Positions 45,996 to 54,985 of a DNA stretch of 64,000 nucleotides are shown piece by piece (positions within the stretch are counted from its first letter, which is position 1; each line of letters starts with the position of its first letter). Origin of the DNA: Saccharopolyspora elongata. Lineage in GTDB: Bacteria; Actinomycetota; Actinomycetes; Mycobacteriales; Pseudonocardiaceae. The notes below the pieces were generated by a model that was given only the letters and a program-made list of their open reading frames with translations, was not told the DNA's origin and made no database searches. Location: the NCBI RefSeq assembly GCF_004348985.1, contig NZ_SMKW01000024.1, positions 1-64,000 on the forward strand, given 5' to 3'. The position numbers and the translations under genes are program-made.

Positions 45996-46577
45996 GTGAC
46001 CATTGTCCGTCGCTGTGCGTTCCTGCTGCCGATGTTGCTGCTGTTCGCGGCGACCGCCTGCGCCGCGCAGGTTTCCGGCGAGCCGGTACCGGCAGCGGGG
46101 TTCTACGACAACACGACGCCGCCTTCGGAACCGCCGTCGACCGCCGTGACCCAAGTGCGCATCGCCACCCCGCGCAACATCGAGGGGATCGACGCCTGCG
46201 GTCTGCTGACGCCGGTGGATCTCGCGGAGGTCGGCGGCCCGGTGGGACCGCCGCACGCGGACAACCCGATCGCGGGCGCCTGCGCCCACCTGCTGGCCAG
46301 CGGCCCGGAGAACACCGCCGCGGCCGGCTTCTACGAACCCTTCGACACCGCCTTCCGCCGCCAACCCCGCGGCGTGCCCAGCGACATCGAGGGACATACG
46401 GCCTTGTTGTACTGCGAACTCGTGAGCAACCACCAGACCTGCACCGCGGCCACCGCGATCCGGTCCGACCGGACGCTGCTGACGATGCTCTCGATGCAGG
46501 GCGCCTCTGCGGCCGATACCGCTGACCAGCTGTTCCGGCTCACCACGGCCGCCCTGCACAAGCTGCCGCCCGCCTGA
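45996..46577 (+). CDS. DUF3558-type lipoprotein
   Basis: This is a 193-residue protein from the GTG at 45996. The signal sequence has the lipobox LFAATAC (Cys at about residue 22). The mature part has DACGLLTPVDLAEVGGPVG and several Cys that can pair (GACAHL, YCELV, HQTCTA), as in DUF3558 lipoproteins of Pseudonocardiales. It is anchored outside the membrane. Role unknown. Confidence 0.8.
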   Translation: MTIVRRCAFLLPMLLLFAATACAAQVSGEPVPAAGFYDNTTPPSEPPSTAVTQVRIATPRNIEGIDACGLLTPVDLAEVGGPVGPPHADNPIAGACAHLLASGPENTAAAGFYEPFDTAFRRQPRGVPSDIEGHTALLYCELVSNHQTCTAATAIRSDRTLLTMLSMQGASAADTADQLFRLTTAALHKLPPA

Positions 46578-46709
46578 TCGGGTCGCGTTCGGCAGTCGAT
46601 CAGCTTGCCGTTCGGTACCGGCTCGGCAACGGTGCGGCGTCAGTCCCACACCTGCCCCCGCGTACGGCTACCCTGCTTGCTGCAGCCCAGGCGAGCCGCA
46701 ACCCGATCG

Positions 46710-46783
46710 GCCCCCATAGCTCAGCTGGATAGAGCAAAGGACTTCTAATCCTTAGGTCGCAGGTTCGAGTCCTGCTGGGGGCG
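46710..46783 (+). tRNA. tRNA-Arg (anticodon UCU)
   Basis: The 74-base gene folds as a full cloverleaf. The acceptor GCCCCCA pairs with TGGGGGC (46776-46782), the D-stem is GCTC/GAGC, the anticodon stem AAGGA/TCCTT holds loop CTTCTAA, and the T-stem GCAGG/CCTGC holds loop TTCGAGT. The discriminator is G; CCA is not encoded. It reads AGA codons, which are rare in this GC-rich genome. Confidence 0.97.
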
Positions 46784-46805
46784 CAACGGCGCAGGTGTGC
46801 GAAAC

Positions 46806-46835
46806 GGGGGTTGATCCGGTTCAAGATCAACCCCC
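46806..46835 (+). terminator. hairpin after tRNA-Arg
   Basis: GGGGGTTGATC (46806-46816) and GATCAACCCCC (46825-46835) form a perfect 11-bp stem, 22 bases past the tRNA. Confidence 0.75.
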
Positions 46836-47157
46836 ACTTTATCCCCCACCTTCGCTTCAGCCGTCCGCTCGCAGGATCGGGCCCCTGGAGATCAGCGCGA
46901 ATCGCCCCTCGCCGTGCCGATGCTGCGCAAAGCCTGCGGAATCGCGATGCGTCCGAACAAGACGACAAATCGAAACGTCCGTTTAGCCGCGATCAACGAT
47001 CGGCACGCGCCCGAGCCGTGCTGAAGAAGCCGGGCCTGGCTGCATCGTTGAGTTCGAGTTCACGGTCGTTTCCCGATCGCGCATTGATCGTTCCGACTCC
47101 CGGCGCGATCGTTGGTCCCGGCAGCGAAAGATCCGGCGAGAGGAGGGCCATCGCCGT
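46836..47157. other. non-coding stretch after tRNA
   Basis: I see no supported gene here. Base composition is mixed and codon bias is absent in all frames. No integrase, attachment-site duplication of the tRNA 3' end or insertion sequence is visible. Confidence 0.5.
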
Positions 47158-47600
47158 CTAGAGGGCGAGCGGGCCGTGCTCTTCGACGATCTGCGCGAAG
47201 TCCCGGATCAGGTCGGTCTGGCTCGCGGTGCGCCAGACCAGCGCCCAGTGCGCCAACGCGGCGTCGCGGATCGGGACGAAGGCGATGTCGGGCCGGGCGA
47301 AGTAGCGGGCCGTCTGGGCGTGCACCGGTGACACGGCTTCCCCGGAGGCGAGGACCGGGATCAGCTCCAGGAGATCGTTGACGTGCGGCCCGATCTTGAT
47401 CGGCCGCCCGCTGGGGGTGTGGCTGGGGATGACCACCTCGCGCCAGTAGGCCGGGACGACCGCGTCGACGACGGTCTGGTCGCCGAGGTCTTCGTAGGAC
47501 ACCGACTCGGCGTCGGCGAGCGGGCGCGAGGCGGCGAGCGCGAGCACGACGGGCTCGGTGAACGCGACCGGCCCGACCGGCCGTTCAAGAAATGCACCCT
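47158..47600 (-). pseudogene. LysR-family substrate-binding domain fragment
   Basis: Translation from about 47600 gives FLERPVGPVAFTEPVVLALA, then SRPLADAESVSYEDLGDQTV and a C-terminal RTASQTDLIRDFAQIVEEHG. This is the second half of a LysR effector-binding domain. The DNA-binding half is missing, and an in-frame stop lies just upstream. It faces away from the DoxX gene that follows. A GTG at 47547 could give a 129-residue product but no ribosome site is evident. Confidence 0.75.
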
Positions 47601-47741
47601 AATCGATTTCGGCGTTGTCGCTGGCAGATCTGCTGAAGTCCGCGGCACGACCACCACTGGAACGGGCCCGTCCGGATTGGGAAGTTCCTCGCGCGGAAAC
47701 GCCTACGTGGTCAAGGCAACACCGCGGAGGAGGGCAGTCGT

Positions 47742-48170
47742 GTGACGCACGACCATTCGGATCGACTGGGCGGGATCGCGTTGTCCGTGACGCGGATCGT
47801 CGTGTCCTTCATGTTCATGCTGCACGGTGCGGCCGGTCTGTTCGGCGTGCTGGGCGCGCCGTACGCCGCGCCGCTGTTCGCTTGGCCGTCCTGGTGGGCG
47901 GGGGTCATCCAGTTCGTCGGCGGCGGCCTGGTCCTGCTCGGGCTCTTCACCAGGCCGGCTGCGCTGGTCTGCTCCGGCGCGATGGCGTACGCGTACTTCT
48001 CCGTGCACCAGCCCCGGGGCCTGCTCCCCATCCAGAACGCCGGCGTTCCGGCCGCGCTCTACGCCTGGTTCTTCCTGCTGATCGCCGTGCTCGGTGCCGG
48101 ACCGTTCGCGCTCGATGCGCTGTTCCGCCGAGTCACGCACACACCCGAGCACGCGGCACGTTCGGACTGA
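47742..48170 (+). CDS. DoxX family membrane protein
   Basis: This 142-residue four-helix protein starts at the GTG at 47742 with GAGGAGGG upstream. DoxX features are RIVVSFMFMLHGAAGLFGVL, GGGLVLLGLFTRPAALVCSG and AYFSVHQPRGLLPIQNAG. It may respond to thiol or oxidative stress like other DoxX proteins. It converges on folE with a 5-base gap and no visible terminator. Confidence 0.9.
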   Translation: MTHDHSDRLGGIALSVTRIVVSFMFMLHGAAGLFGVLGAPYAAPLFAWPSWWAGVIQFVGGGLVLLGLFTRPAALVCSGAMAYAYFSVHQPRGLLPIQNAGVPAALYAWFFLLIAVLGAGPFALDALFRRVTHTPEHAARSD

Positions 48171-48175
48171 GCGCG

Positions 48176-48772
48176 TCAGGCGTTGACGCCGGTGAGGGCG
48201 AAGAACTCCTGCCGGGAGCGCGCGTCCTGCCGGAGGGTGCCCAGCAGCGTCGAGGTCACGGTGTTGGAGCCGGTGGCCTGCACGCCGCGCAGGGTCATGC
48301 AGGTGTGCTCGGCTTCGATCACGACGCCGACGCCCTTGGGGTCGAGCTGCTCGCACAGCCAGTCGGCGACCTGCTTGGTCAGCCGCTCCTGGACCTGCGG
48401 GCGGCAGGCGAAGTGCTCGACGATCCGGGCCAGCTTGGACAGCCCGAGGATCCGGTCGCCCGGCAGGTAGCCGACGTGCGCCACGCCGACGAACGGCAGC
48501 AGGTGGTGCTCGCAGACCGAGCGCACCGGGATCGACCGCGCGAGCACGAGCTCGTCGTACTGCTCCTCGTTCGGGAAGGTCGTCAGGTCGAACGGCCGCG
48601 GCGAGAACAGCTCGGCGTACGCGCGAGCCATGCGGCCGGGCGTGCCGACCAGGCTCTCGGAGTCCGTGGAGATCCCCAGCGCCCGCAGCAGGTCGCCGGC
48701 GGCCTTCTCGGCGGCGGCGAGGTCGATCTCGCCATCGGACTCGTGGACGACGTGCGGGGAGAGGGCGGACAT
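48176..48772 (-). CDS. folE: GTP cyclohydrolase I
   Basis: This 198-residue enzyme makes dihydroneopterin triphosphate from GTP, the first step of folate and pterin synthesis. The start is the ATG at 48770-48772 with GGAGG upstream. The zinc site is SVCEHHLLPF plus the Cys in HTCMTLRG, and GLSKLARIVEHFACRPQVQE is the family signature. The length is typical. Since the ftsH-folE-folP cluster is absent, this is probably a second, stand-alone folE, perhaps for a specialised pterin. Confidence 0.95.
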   Translation of the reverse strand: MSALSPHVVHESDGEIDLAAAEKAAGDLLRALGISTDSESLVGTPGRMARAYAELFSPRPFDLTTFPNEEQYDELVLARSIPVRSVCEHHLLPFVGVAHVGYLPGDRILGLSKLARIVEHFACRPQVQERLTKQVADWLCEQLDPKGVGVVIEAEHTCMTLRGVQATGSNTVTSTLLGTLRQDARSRQEFFALTGVNA

Positions 48773-48925
48773 CGGGCGTTCCTCCGGTCGGTTGTGCCAG
48801 GCCGGACCTGGTTTCACCAACGAACGTTAGTCTTATTCCGGAAGCCGGGTCAATGCAGCAGCATGCCGATGTTCCGGTGCGATTTCGGACACCGCATTGG
48901 GCGCGGGAAGCGTTACCGTTAGGAC

Positions 48926-49630
48926 ATGGTGTCCAGCGACGAGCCGGTGGCGGGCTCGATGGCGGCGATCGCCGTGTTGGCGGACGACCTGCGACGCGGG
49001 ATGTACGAGTTCATCCGCCGCGCCCGGCGGCCGATCGGCCGGGACGAGGCCGCCGCCGCGGTCGGCATCTCCCGCAAGCTCGCCGCCTTCCACCTGGACA
49101 AGCTCGTCGACGCGGGGCTGCTGTGCGCGCGGTTCGAGCCGGTGGGCGGCATCCGCAAGGTCGGCCGCACGCCGAAGGTCTACGAGCCCACCGATGCCCA
49201 CATCGGGGTGAGCATCCCGCCTCGGCGCCCCGACCTGCTGGCCGACATCCTGCTCGACGCGGTGCTCAGCGAGGGCGACCAGGAGACCGCGATCGAGGCG
49301 GCGATGCGCACCGCGCACGAACGCGGGCACCGCCTGGGCACCGAGGAGCGCATCCGCAGCCGCCCCGGTCGGCTCGGCGCCGAACGCGCGCTGACCAGGA
49401 CCGAGGACGTGCTGGCCCGCTACGGCTTCGAACCGGACCGGGAGACGCCGACCTGCGTCCGGCTGCGCAACTGCCCGTTCCACCCGTTGACCGCCAGGTC
49501 GCCGCAACTGGTGTGCGGGCTCAACCACGCCTTCCTGCGGGGATTCCTCGCCGGCTTGGAGGCCCGGTCCGTGGAGGCGGTGCTCGAACCGCGGCCCGGG
49601 GAGTGCTGCGTCGCCCTGCGCAGCACCTGA
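48926..49630 (+). CDS. HTH regulator with Cys-rich C-terminal domain (SufR-like)
   Basis: This 234-residue protein has an N-terminal winged HTH (DEAAAAVGISRKLAAFHLDK, then LVDAGLL) and a C-terminal half with a Cys cluster: TCVRLRNCPFHPL, LVCGLNHAFLRGF and GECCVAL. The spacing recalls SufR-type iron-sulfur regulators. It is divergent from folE across a 150-base gap and may control it. The ligand is not known. Confidence 0.82.
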   Translation: MVSSDEPVAGSMAAIAVLADDLRRGMYEFIRRARRPIGRDEAAAAVGISRKLAAFHLDKLVDAGLLCARFEPVGGIRKVGRTPKVYEPTDAHIGVSIPPRRPDLLADILLDAVLSEGDQETAIEAAMRTAHERGHRLGTEERIRSRPGRLGAERALTRTEDVLARYGFEPDRETPTCVRLRNCPFHPLTARSPQLVCGLNHAFLRGFLAGLEARSVEAVLEPRPGECCVALRST

Positions 49631-49639
49631 GGGTTCACC

Positions 49640-49669
49640 AGCGGGCGCGAGACTGGGGGTGCGCCCGCT
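49640..49669. terminator. hairpin between convergent genes
   Basis: AGCGGGCGC (49640-49648) and GCGCCCGCT (49661-49669) are perfect complements with a 12-base loop. The hairpin lies between the HTH regulator and the cation exchanger, which converge. Confidence 0.65.
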
Positions 49670-49679
49670 GATGAACGGC

Positions 49680-50909
49680 TCAGCCCACGGACGCCGGCTC
49701 CTTCACCTCGGGTTCGGCGACCTCGCGCCGGAAGGGCGCCGCGAGGGTCGGCAGGATGTGGCGGCGGTTGCGGATGAGCGCGGCGATCGCGATCACGGCG
49801 TAGATGCCGCACAGGACGTAGCGAGCGGTCTGACCGGGCAGCGCGAACTGCGCCGCGAACAGCGCGAGCAGCGTCCACGCCGCCCAGCGCGGGAAGCGCA
49901 ACGCCAGCAACGCGGCCACGCCGAGCACCGTTTGCGTCGCGGTGAGCAGGAACTCCTCCACCTGGCGGGCGTCGAGGTGCAGCGCCGTTCCGCCGCCGCC
50001 GAGCAGGTAGGCCACCGGCAGGCTGCCCACCAGCAGCGTCCACTGGTTGACCTTGCTGGAGATCAGCGTCCCGATGGCGTCGGCGCCCTTGCCGCGGACC
50101 GCGAACAGGATCGCCACGATGAACTCGGGCGCCTCCGAGGCCAGCGGCGCGAGCCACTGCACCAGCAGGAACTCGTCGATGCCCAGTTGGGTGCCGGTTT
50201 CGATCAGCGAGTGGGCGAAGGGCTCGGCGCAGGCGACGATCACCGCGGCGGAGAACACGAACAGCGCGATCACCAGCGGCCGGCGGACGTGCTTGGGCAG
50301 CCCGCCGATGGTGGCCGCGGTGCCGACCAGGTCAGGTTCCGCCGCCTCCGCGCGCGAGACCTTCCACAGGTAGAACACGAAGAAACCGAGCAGTGCGAAC
50401 CCGAGCAGCAGGGAGATCTGCCCGGTCACGGGCACCACGAAGGCGACCACCGAGGCGATCGCGAGGAACCCGAGCTCCACCCGGTTGCCGGACTCCAGGG
50501 TCAGCTCCCGCACGGTCTTGCCGGTGCGCCGCTTGGCCAGCGCCAGCGTGACGATCACCACCAGCGACCACCCCAGGCCGAGCAGCAGCCGGTTGGAGCC
50601 GGTCATGTTCGCCGCGGCGTAGGCGACGTAGGTGGGATCGCTGCCCGCGGTGTAGGCGAAGAAGAGGTCGACCGCGTACTCGGGCAGCACGGCGATCACG
50701 GCGAGGATGGCGATCGCCAGGCCGCCGGAGATGTCGACCTGCGCCGCCTCCGCGGCCCAGGCCAGGACGAACGACGAGGCGACGACGGCCATGCCGAACA
50801 GCAGCAGGCCGAGCACCGGGGTCACCGGCAGCCCGGCGAACCGGATGATCAACGCGGGCACCGCCAGGGCTCCGCAGAGCGCGAGCGGACGCAGCAACTT
50901 GGTGGACAT
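49680..50909 (-). CDS. CaCA-family cation/H+ or Na+/Ca2+ exchanger
   Basis: This 409-residue protein has about 11 helices. Two inverted alpha-repeats carry LPEYAVDLFFAYTAG with AAANMTGSNRLLLG, and SEAPEFIVAILFAVRGKGAD with GTLISSKVNQWTLLVG. These are the acidic and GSN motifs of the family. The start is the ATG at 50907-50909 with GGAAGG upstream. The leader holds a candidate yybP-ykoY riboswitch, which points to Mn2+ efflux as the substrate role. That is inferred. Confidence 0.9.
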   Translation of the reverse strand: MSTKLLRPLALCGALAVPALIIRFAGLPVTPVLGLLLFGMAVVASSFVLAWAAEAAQVDISGGLAIAILAVIAVLPEYAVDLFFAYTAGSDPTYVAYAAANMTGSNRLLLGLGWSLVVIVTLALAKRRTGKTVRELTLESGNRVELGFLAIASVVAFVVPVTGQISLLLGFALLGFFVFYLWKVSRAEAAEPDLVGTAATIGGLPKHVRRPLVIALFVFSAAVIVACAEPFAHSLIETGTQLGIDEFLLVQWLAPLASEAPEFIVAILFAVRGKGADAIGTLISSKVNQWTLLVGSLPVAYLLGGGGTALHLDARQVEEFLLTATQTVLGVAALLALRFPRWAAWTLLALFAAQFALPGQTARYVLCGIYAVIAIAALIRNRRHILPTLAAPFRREVAEPEVKEPASVG

Positions 50910-50982
50910 CGAGCACCTTCCCGGGCCACGGTCTGCCTCGGCCGGGACGTCCAGGGGTCTCGGCCAGGCACAGATCAGCTGG

Positions 50983-51073
50983 CCGAAGGTCTCGTCCACC
51001 CGCATCGCGGGCGCCACCGCCGGAGACGGATCTCAGCGTGTCGACGGTGGTCTTGCGGACTACTCCCCTTCGG
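50983..51073 (-). promoter_or_regulatory. candidate yybP-ykoY (manganese) riboswitch
   Basis: On the minus strand the leader of the exchanger reads CCGAAGGGGAGTAGTCC... and closes with GGACGAGACCTTCGG. The outer stem CCGAAGG/CCTTCGG pairs 51073-51067 with 50989-50983. A second stem GTCC/GGAC follows. The loop GGGGAGTAG and the closing GAGACCTT are hallmarks of the yybP-ykoY family. Inside are a longer stem CCACCG/CGGTGG, with GCTGAGA in its loop region, and a hairpin CCCGC/GCGGG. The start codon lies 74 bases downstream. The family senses Mn2+ and controls manganese exporters. Confidence 0.72.
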
Positions 51074-51176
51074 AACGAGGACCACCCTCGCAGTCATTTC
51101 GTAGTTTTCGCAACCAACGAAGTGTTTGCGCGGCGGCCACCCCGGGGTTGTGCGATGCGGAAGAATCGAACTCGCC

Positions 51177-51554
51177 ATGCCGAAAAATCCCGCGCTGCCC
51201 ACCGCAGAACCCGGCCTGCCCAGGCAGGAAGCCGAACCGACCGAGGCCCAGCTGGCCGCCGCAGCGGCGACGTTCGCCCTGCTCGCCAGCCCGCCGCGGC
51301 TCCACCTCGTGTGGTTGATCACACACGGCTCGTACGACGTCGGCACGCTGGCGAAGCGGGTCGGCATCAGCATCGCGACGGTCAGCCAGCACCTGAGCAA
51401 GCTCCGGCTGGCGGGTGTCATCACGGCCCGCCGCGACGGCCGCCGCCACCTCTACACCGTCGACGACCCGCACGTCGTGGCGCTGGTGGACCAGATCTTC
51501 GACCACATCGCCCCGGACGGAACCCTCGCCCCGGACCCGCCGCAGGAGCCCTGA
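51177..51554 (+). CDS. ArsR/SmtB-type HTH regulator
   Basis: This 125-residue protein starts at the ATG at 51177. The winged HTH is SPPRLHLVWLITHGSYDVGT then LAKRVGISIATVSQHLSKLR, followed by the wing ARRDGRRHLYTVDD. No Cys is present, so the common metal site of ArsR is lost. It is divergent from the riboswitch-led exchanger and 110 bases upstream of the 2-hydroxycarboxylate transporter. Which side it controls is unknown. Confidence 0.88.
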   Translation: MPKNPALPTAEPGLPRQEAEPTEAQLAAAAATFALLASPPRLHLVWLITHGSYDVGTLAKRVGISIATVSQHLSKLRLAGVITARRDGRRHLYTVDDPHVVALVDQIFDHIAPDGTLAPDPPQEP

Positions 51555-51663
51555 ACCGGCTCCGGGCCATAAGCGCGGCTTATGCCCACCTCGGGATTCG
51601 GCCCCTACTCGGGCCCGGCGGCCGGAGGTTTGATGCCTGCTATCCCTACGAGGAGGTAGCGCG

Positions 51664-52986
51664 ATGGCATCACCCCCGGACACGGCGGAGCACGTGGTTC
51701 CCGCCGAGCGGCACCGGTCCATCTGGTCGGTCCGGATCGGCGTCATCCCGCTGCCGTTCTACGCGCTGCTGGTCGTCGTGCTCGCGGTGCTCGCCTGGCA
51801 GGACGACCTGAAGGCCGACATCCCGACGATGGCCGCGCTGCTCGGCGTCTGCAGCTACACCTGCTACGAGGTCGGCAGGCGCATTCCCGGCTTCCGCTCG
51901 ATCGGCGGGCCCGTCATCCTGGTGACCTTCCTGCCCGCCTTCCTCGTCGCCGCGGAGTGGATCCCCGCCGACCTGGCCAAGAGCATCTCGACGTTCTACA
52001 AGTCCACGAACTTCCTGTACGTGTTCATCGCCGGGATCATCGTCGGCTCCATCCTGAGCATGAACCGCACCGTGCTGATCAGGGGCTTCCTCAAGATCTT
52101 CGTGCCGCTGGCCGCGGGCTCGGTGGCCGCGCTGGTGGTCGGTTCGCTGGTCGGCTGGGCGATCACCGGCGACCTGCACCGCACCGTCTTCTTCATCGTC
52201 GTGCCGGTGATGGGCGGCGGCCTCGGCGAGGGCGCCATCCCGCTGACCCTCGGCTACTCGCAATCCGGCGCGGGACCGGCGGAAACACTGCTGGCGCAGG
52301 TGCTTCCGGTGGTGCTGCTGGCCAACGTCTGCGCGATCGTCTTCTCCAGCGTGCTGTCCATGATCGGGCAGCGCTTCCCGCGGACCACCGGCTTCGGCAA
52401 GATCCAGCCCGCGGAGGGCGACGGGCTCGACATCGCCGCGAGCGAGCAGCCCGCGTTCGACATCCGGCAGCTGGCGGCCGCCGGGTTCATGGCCCTCGCG
52501 CTGTACCTGCTCGGCGAGGCCACGCACGCGCTGTTCGACTGGCCGGCGCCGATCGTGATGCTGGTCGCCGCGGTCGCGCTGAAGCTGACCCGCTGGCTGC
52601 CGCGCAGCCTGGAGCACCACTCGGGCCTGGTCTACGGCTTCATGTCGACCGCCGTGACCTACCCGCTGCTGTTCGCCATCGGGGTGTCGTCCACGCCGTG
52701 GAACGAGCTGCTCAAGGCGTTCACCGTCGGCACCGTGGTCACCATCGTCGCCACCGTGATCACCATGATGGCCACGGCATTCCTGGTGGGCCGCTGGATC
52801 GGCATGTACCCGGTGGACACCGCGATCGTCGTCGGCACCCACACCGGCATGGGCGGCACCGGCGACGTCGCGATCCTCAGCGCCACCCGCCGGATGGCCC
52901 TGATGCCGTTCGCGCAGATCGCGACGCGCATCGGCGGCGCGATCACGGTGACCATCGCGCTCATCGCGCACGCCAACCTGTCCTGA
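51664..52986 (+). CDS. 2-hydroxycarboxylate transporter (2HCT/CitS-like)
   Basis: This 440-residue membrane protein has about 11 helices. The 2HCT signature is GGGLGEGAIPLTLGYS in the first half and HTGMGGTGDVAILSATRRM near the end, each marking a re-entrant loop. GGAGG is seven bases before the ATG. Family members move citrate, malate or lactate with Na+ or H+. Fifteen bases separate its stop codon from the CoA-transferase gene, so it likely feeds that pathway. Confidence 0.92.
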   Translation: MASPPDTAEHVVPAERHRSIWSVRIGVIPLPFYALLVVVLAVLAWQDDLKADIPTMAALLGVCSYTCYEVGRRIPGFRSIGGPVILVTFLPAFLVAAEWIPADLAKSISTFYKSTNFLYVFIAGIIVGSILSMNRTVLIRGFLKIFVPLAAGSVAALVVGSLVGWAITGDLHRTVFFIVVPVMGGGLGEGAIPLTLGYSQSGAGPAETLLAQVLPVVLLANVCAIVFSSVLSMIGQRFPRTTGFGKIQPAEGDGLDIAASEQPAFDIRQLAAAGFMALALYLLGEATHALFDWPAPIVMLVAAVALKLTRWLPRSLEHHSGLVYGFMSTAVTYPLLFAIGVSSTPWNELLKAFTVGTVVTIVATVITMMATAFLVGRWIGMYPVDTAIVVGTHTGMGGTGDVAILSATRRMALMPFAQIATRIGGAITVTIALIAHANLS

Positions 52987-53000
52987 GAGGTGGAAAGCCA

Positions 53001-54176
53001 GTGCAACCCCTCCGCGGCGTGACCGTGGTGGCCCTCGAACAGGCCATCGCCGCGCCTTATGCCAGCAGGCAGCTCGCGGACCTCGGCGCGCGGGTGATCA
53101 AGGTCGAGCGGCCGGGGGCCGGCGACTTCGCGCGCCAGTACGACTCCCGCGTCAACGGGTTGAGCTCGCACTTCGTGTGGGTCAACCGCAGCAAGGAATC
53201 GCTGACGCTCGACATCAAGGACCCGCGCGGCATGGCGGTGCTGCGGCAGCTGCTCGGCACCGCGGACGTGTTCATCCAGAACCTCGCCCCGGGCGCGGCG
53301 GCCCGCATGGGCCTCGGCGCCGACGAGCTGCAGGCCGGCAACCCCGGGCTGGTCGTGTGCGACATCTCCGGCTACGGCGGCGGCGGCCCGTACGAGTCGA
53401 TGAAGGCCTACGACCTGATGGTGCAGAGCGAGGCCGGGCTGCTGTCGGTGACCGGTTCCGGCGAGGACATGGCCAAGGTCGGCATCTCCGTCTCCGACAT
53501 CTCCGCCGGGATGTACGCCTACAGCTCGATCCTCGCGGCGCTGCTGGAACGCGCGAACACCGGCAGGGGCGCGCACATCGACGTGTCGATGCTGGAATCC
53601 ACGGTCGAGTGGATGGGTTTCCCGCTCTACTACACCTACGACGGCGCCCAGCCGCCGCCGCGCGCCGGCGCGGCGCACGCCACGATCTACCCCTACGGCC
53701 CGTTCACCGCGGGCGACGGCAAGGTCATCATGATGAGCATCCAGAACGAGCGGGAATGGCGGGCGTTCTGCGACCGGTTCCTCGGCAGGCCGGAGCTCGC
53801 CGAGGATCCCGACTACGCGGGCAACGCCAACCGCAACGCCAACCGCGAGGAGCTGGGCCGGATCATCGCCGCCCGCTTCGCGGCCCTGACCGGCGACGAG
53901 GCGACCGCGCTGCTGACCGCCGTGCCGGTGGCCTGCGCACGCGTCAACACCCTCGCCGACGTGTGGGAGCACCCGCAGCTGGCGGCGCGCGGCCGGTGGC
54001 ACGAGGTGCAGACGCCGCGCGGCCCGGTGCCCGCGCTGGCGCCCCCCGGGCCGGTCGATCCCGCGCCGCGGATGGATCCGATCCCGGACGTCGGCGAGCA
54101 CACCAGGAAGATCTTGGCCGAGCTCGGCCATGGTGAGTCCGATGTGGACGAACTCGTTCGAGATGGGGTGGTGTGA
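53001..54176 (+). CDS. CaiB/BaiF (class III) CoA-transferase
   Basis: This is a 391-residue enzyme from the GTG at 53001. Class III features are LRGVTVVALEQAIAAPYASR, GARVIKVERPGAGDFARQYD (CoA-binding), the NLAPGAAARMGL segment, and ISGYGGGGPYESMKAYDLMV with Asp as the catalytic acyl carrier. It activates a carboxylate with CoA. Context (transporter before, CitE-like lyase after with TGATG overlap) suggests a 2-hydroxy acid such as malate or citramalate. Confidence 0.92.
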   Translation: MQPLRGVTVVALEQAIAAPYASRQLADLGARVIKVERPGAGDFARQYDSRVNGLSSHFVWVNRSKESLTLDIKDPRGMAVLRQLLGTADVFIQNLAPGAAARMGLGADELQAGNPGLVVCDISGYGGGGPYESMKAYDLMVQSEAGLLSVTGSGEDMAKVGISVSDISAGMYAYSSILAALLERANTGRGAHIDVSMLESTVEWMGFPLYYTYDGAQPPPRAGAAHATIYPYGPFTAGDGKVIMMSIQNEREWRAFCDRFLGRPELAEDPDYAGNANRNANREELGRIIAARFAALTGDEATALLTAVPVACARVNTLADVWEHPQLAARGRWHEVQTPRGPVPALAPPGPVDPAPRMDPIPDVGEHTRKILAELGHGESDVDELVRDGVV

Positions 54177-54967
54177 TGGAGAACGCGGTCACCTGGCTGT
54201 TCGTGCCCGGGTCGCGTCCGGAGCGGTTCACCAAGGCCGTCGGTGCGGGGGCGGATGCCGTCATCGTCGACCTGGAGGACGCGGTCCCGGCGGACGCCAA
54301 GGCATCGGCGCGGGAGAACCTGCGCGCCGCGTGGCCGATCGGCTCCGGCGTGGCGGTGCGCATCAATGCACGCAGCAGCCCGGAATTCGACGCCGACGTG
54401 CAGCTCTGCCGGGAGCTCGGTCCCGACGCGGTCGTCCTGCCGAAAACCGAGAGCGCGGAGGACGTGCGGGTGACGGCCGAGGCCACCGGCCGGCCGGTGC
54501 TCGGCCTCGTGGAAACCGCGCGTGGATTCGTGAACCTCGGCGAGATCTGCGCGGCTCCCGGCCTGACCAGGCTGGTGTTCGGGAGCATCGACCTGGCGCT
54601 GGACCTCGGCGTGACGGCCGACGCGGCGCTGGACGCCTCGCGGGCGGACCTGGTCCGCTGGTCCGCGGCGAGCGGGCTGCCCGCGCCGGTCGACGGTGTC
54701 ACGCCGTCGATCAGCGACACCGATGCCGTCGAGCGGGATTCGCGCCGCGCCAAGGAATGGGGCTTCGGCGGAAAGCTGTGCATCCACCCCGCGCAGCTGC
54801 CGATCGTCCGCGAGGCCATGCGCCCGAGCGCCGAGGAGATCGCGTGGGCGCGACGCGTGGTCGACGCGGACGAGCAGGCGAACGGCGCGGCGGTGTCGCT
54901 GGACGGCGCGATGATCGACCGGCCCGTGGTCGAGCGCGCCCGGCGGTTGCTGCGCGCGGCGGAGTAG
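54176..54967 (+). CDS. CitE/HpcH-family acyl-CoA lyase
   Basis: This 263-residue enzyme has its ATG at 54176 overlapping the CoA-transferase stop codon (TGATG). Conserved parts are WLFVPGSRPERFTKA, VIVDLEDAVPADAK with the Mg-binding acid, VRINARSSPEF, LPKTESAEDV, LVETARGFVNL and FGGKLCIHPAQLPIV. CitE-like stand-alone lyases cleave malyl- or citramalyl-CoA to acetyl-CoA plus glyoxylate or pyruvate. This makes the cluster a short catabolic route for an imported hydroxy acid. Confidence 0.92.
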   Translation: MENAVTWLFVPGSRPERFTKAVGAGADAVIVDLEDAVPADAKASARENLRAAWPIGSGVAVRINARSSPEFDADVQLCRELGPDAVVLPKTESAEDVRVTAEATGRPVLGLVETARGFVNLGEICAAPGLTRLVFGSIDLALDLGVTADAALDASRADLVRWSAASGLPAPVDGVTPSISDTDAVERDSRRAKEWGFGGKLCIHPAQLPIVREAMRPSAEEIAWARRVVDADEQANGAAVSLDGAMIDRPVVERARRLLRAAE

Positions 54968-54985
54968 CCGAGCGGAGATCGGTTC

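Noticed and set aside
46710..47157. Prophage or integrative element attached at tRNA-Arg
   Set aside because: No integrase gene and no duplicate of the tRNA 3' end were seen downstream.
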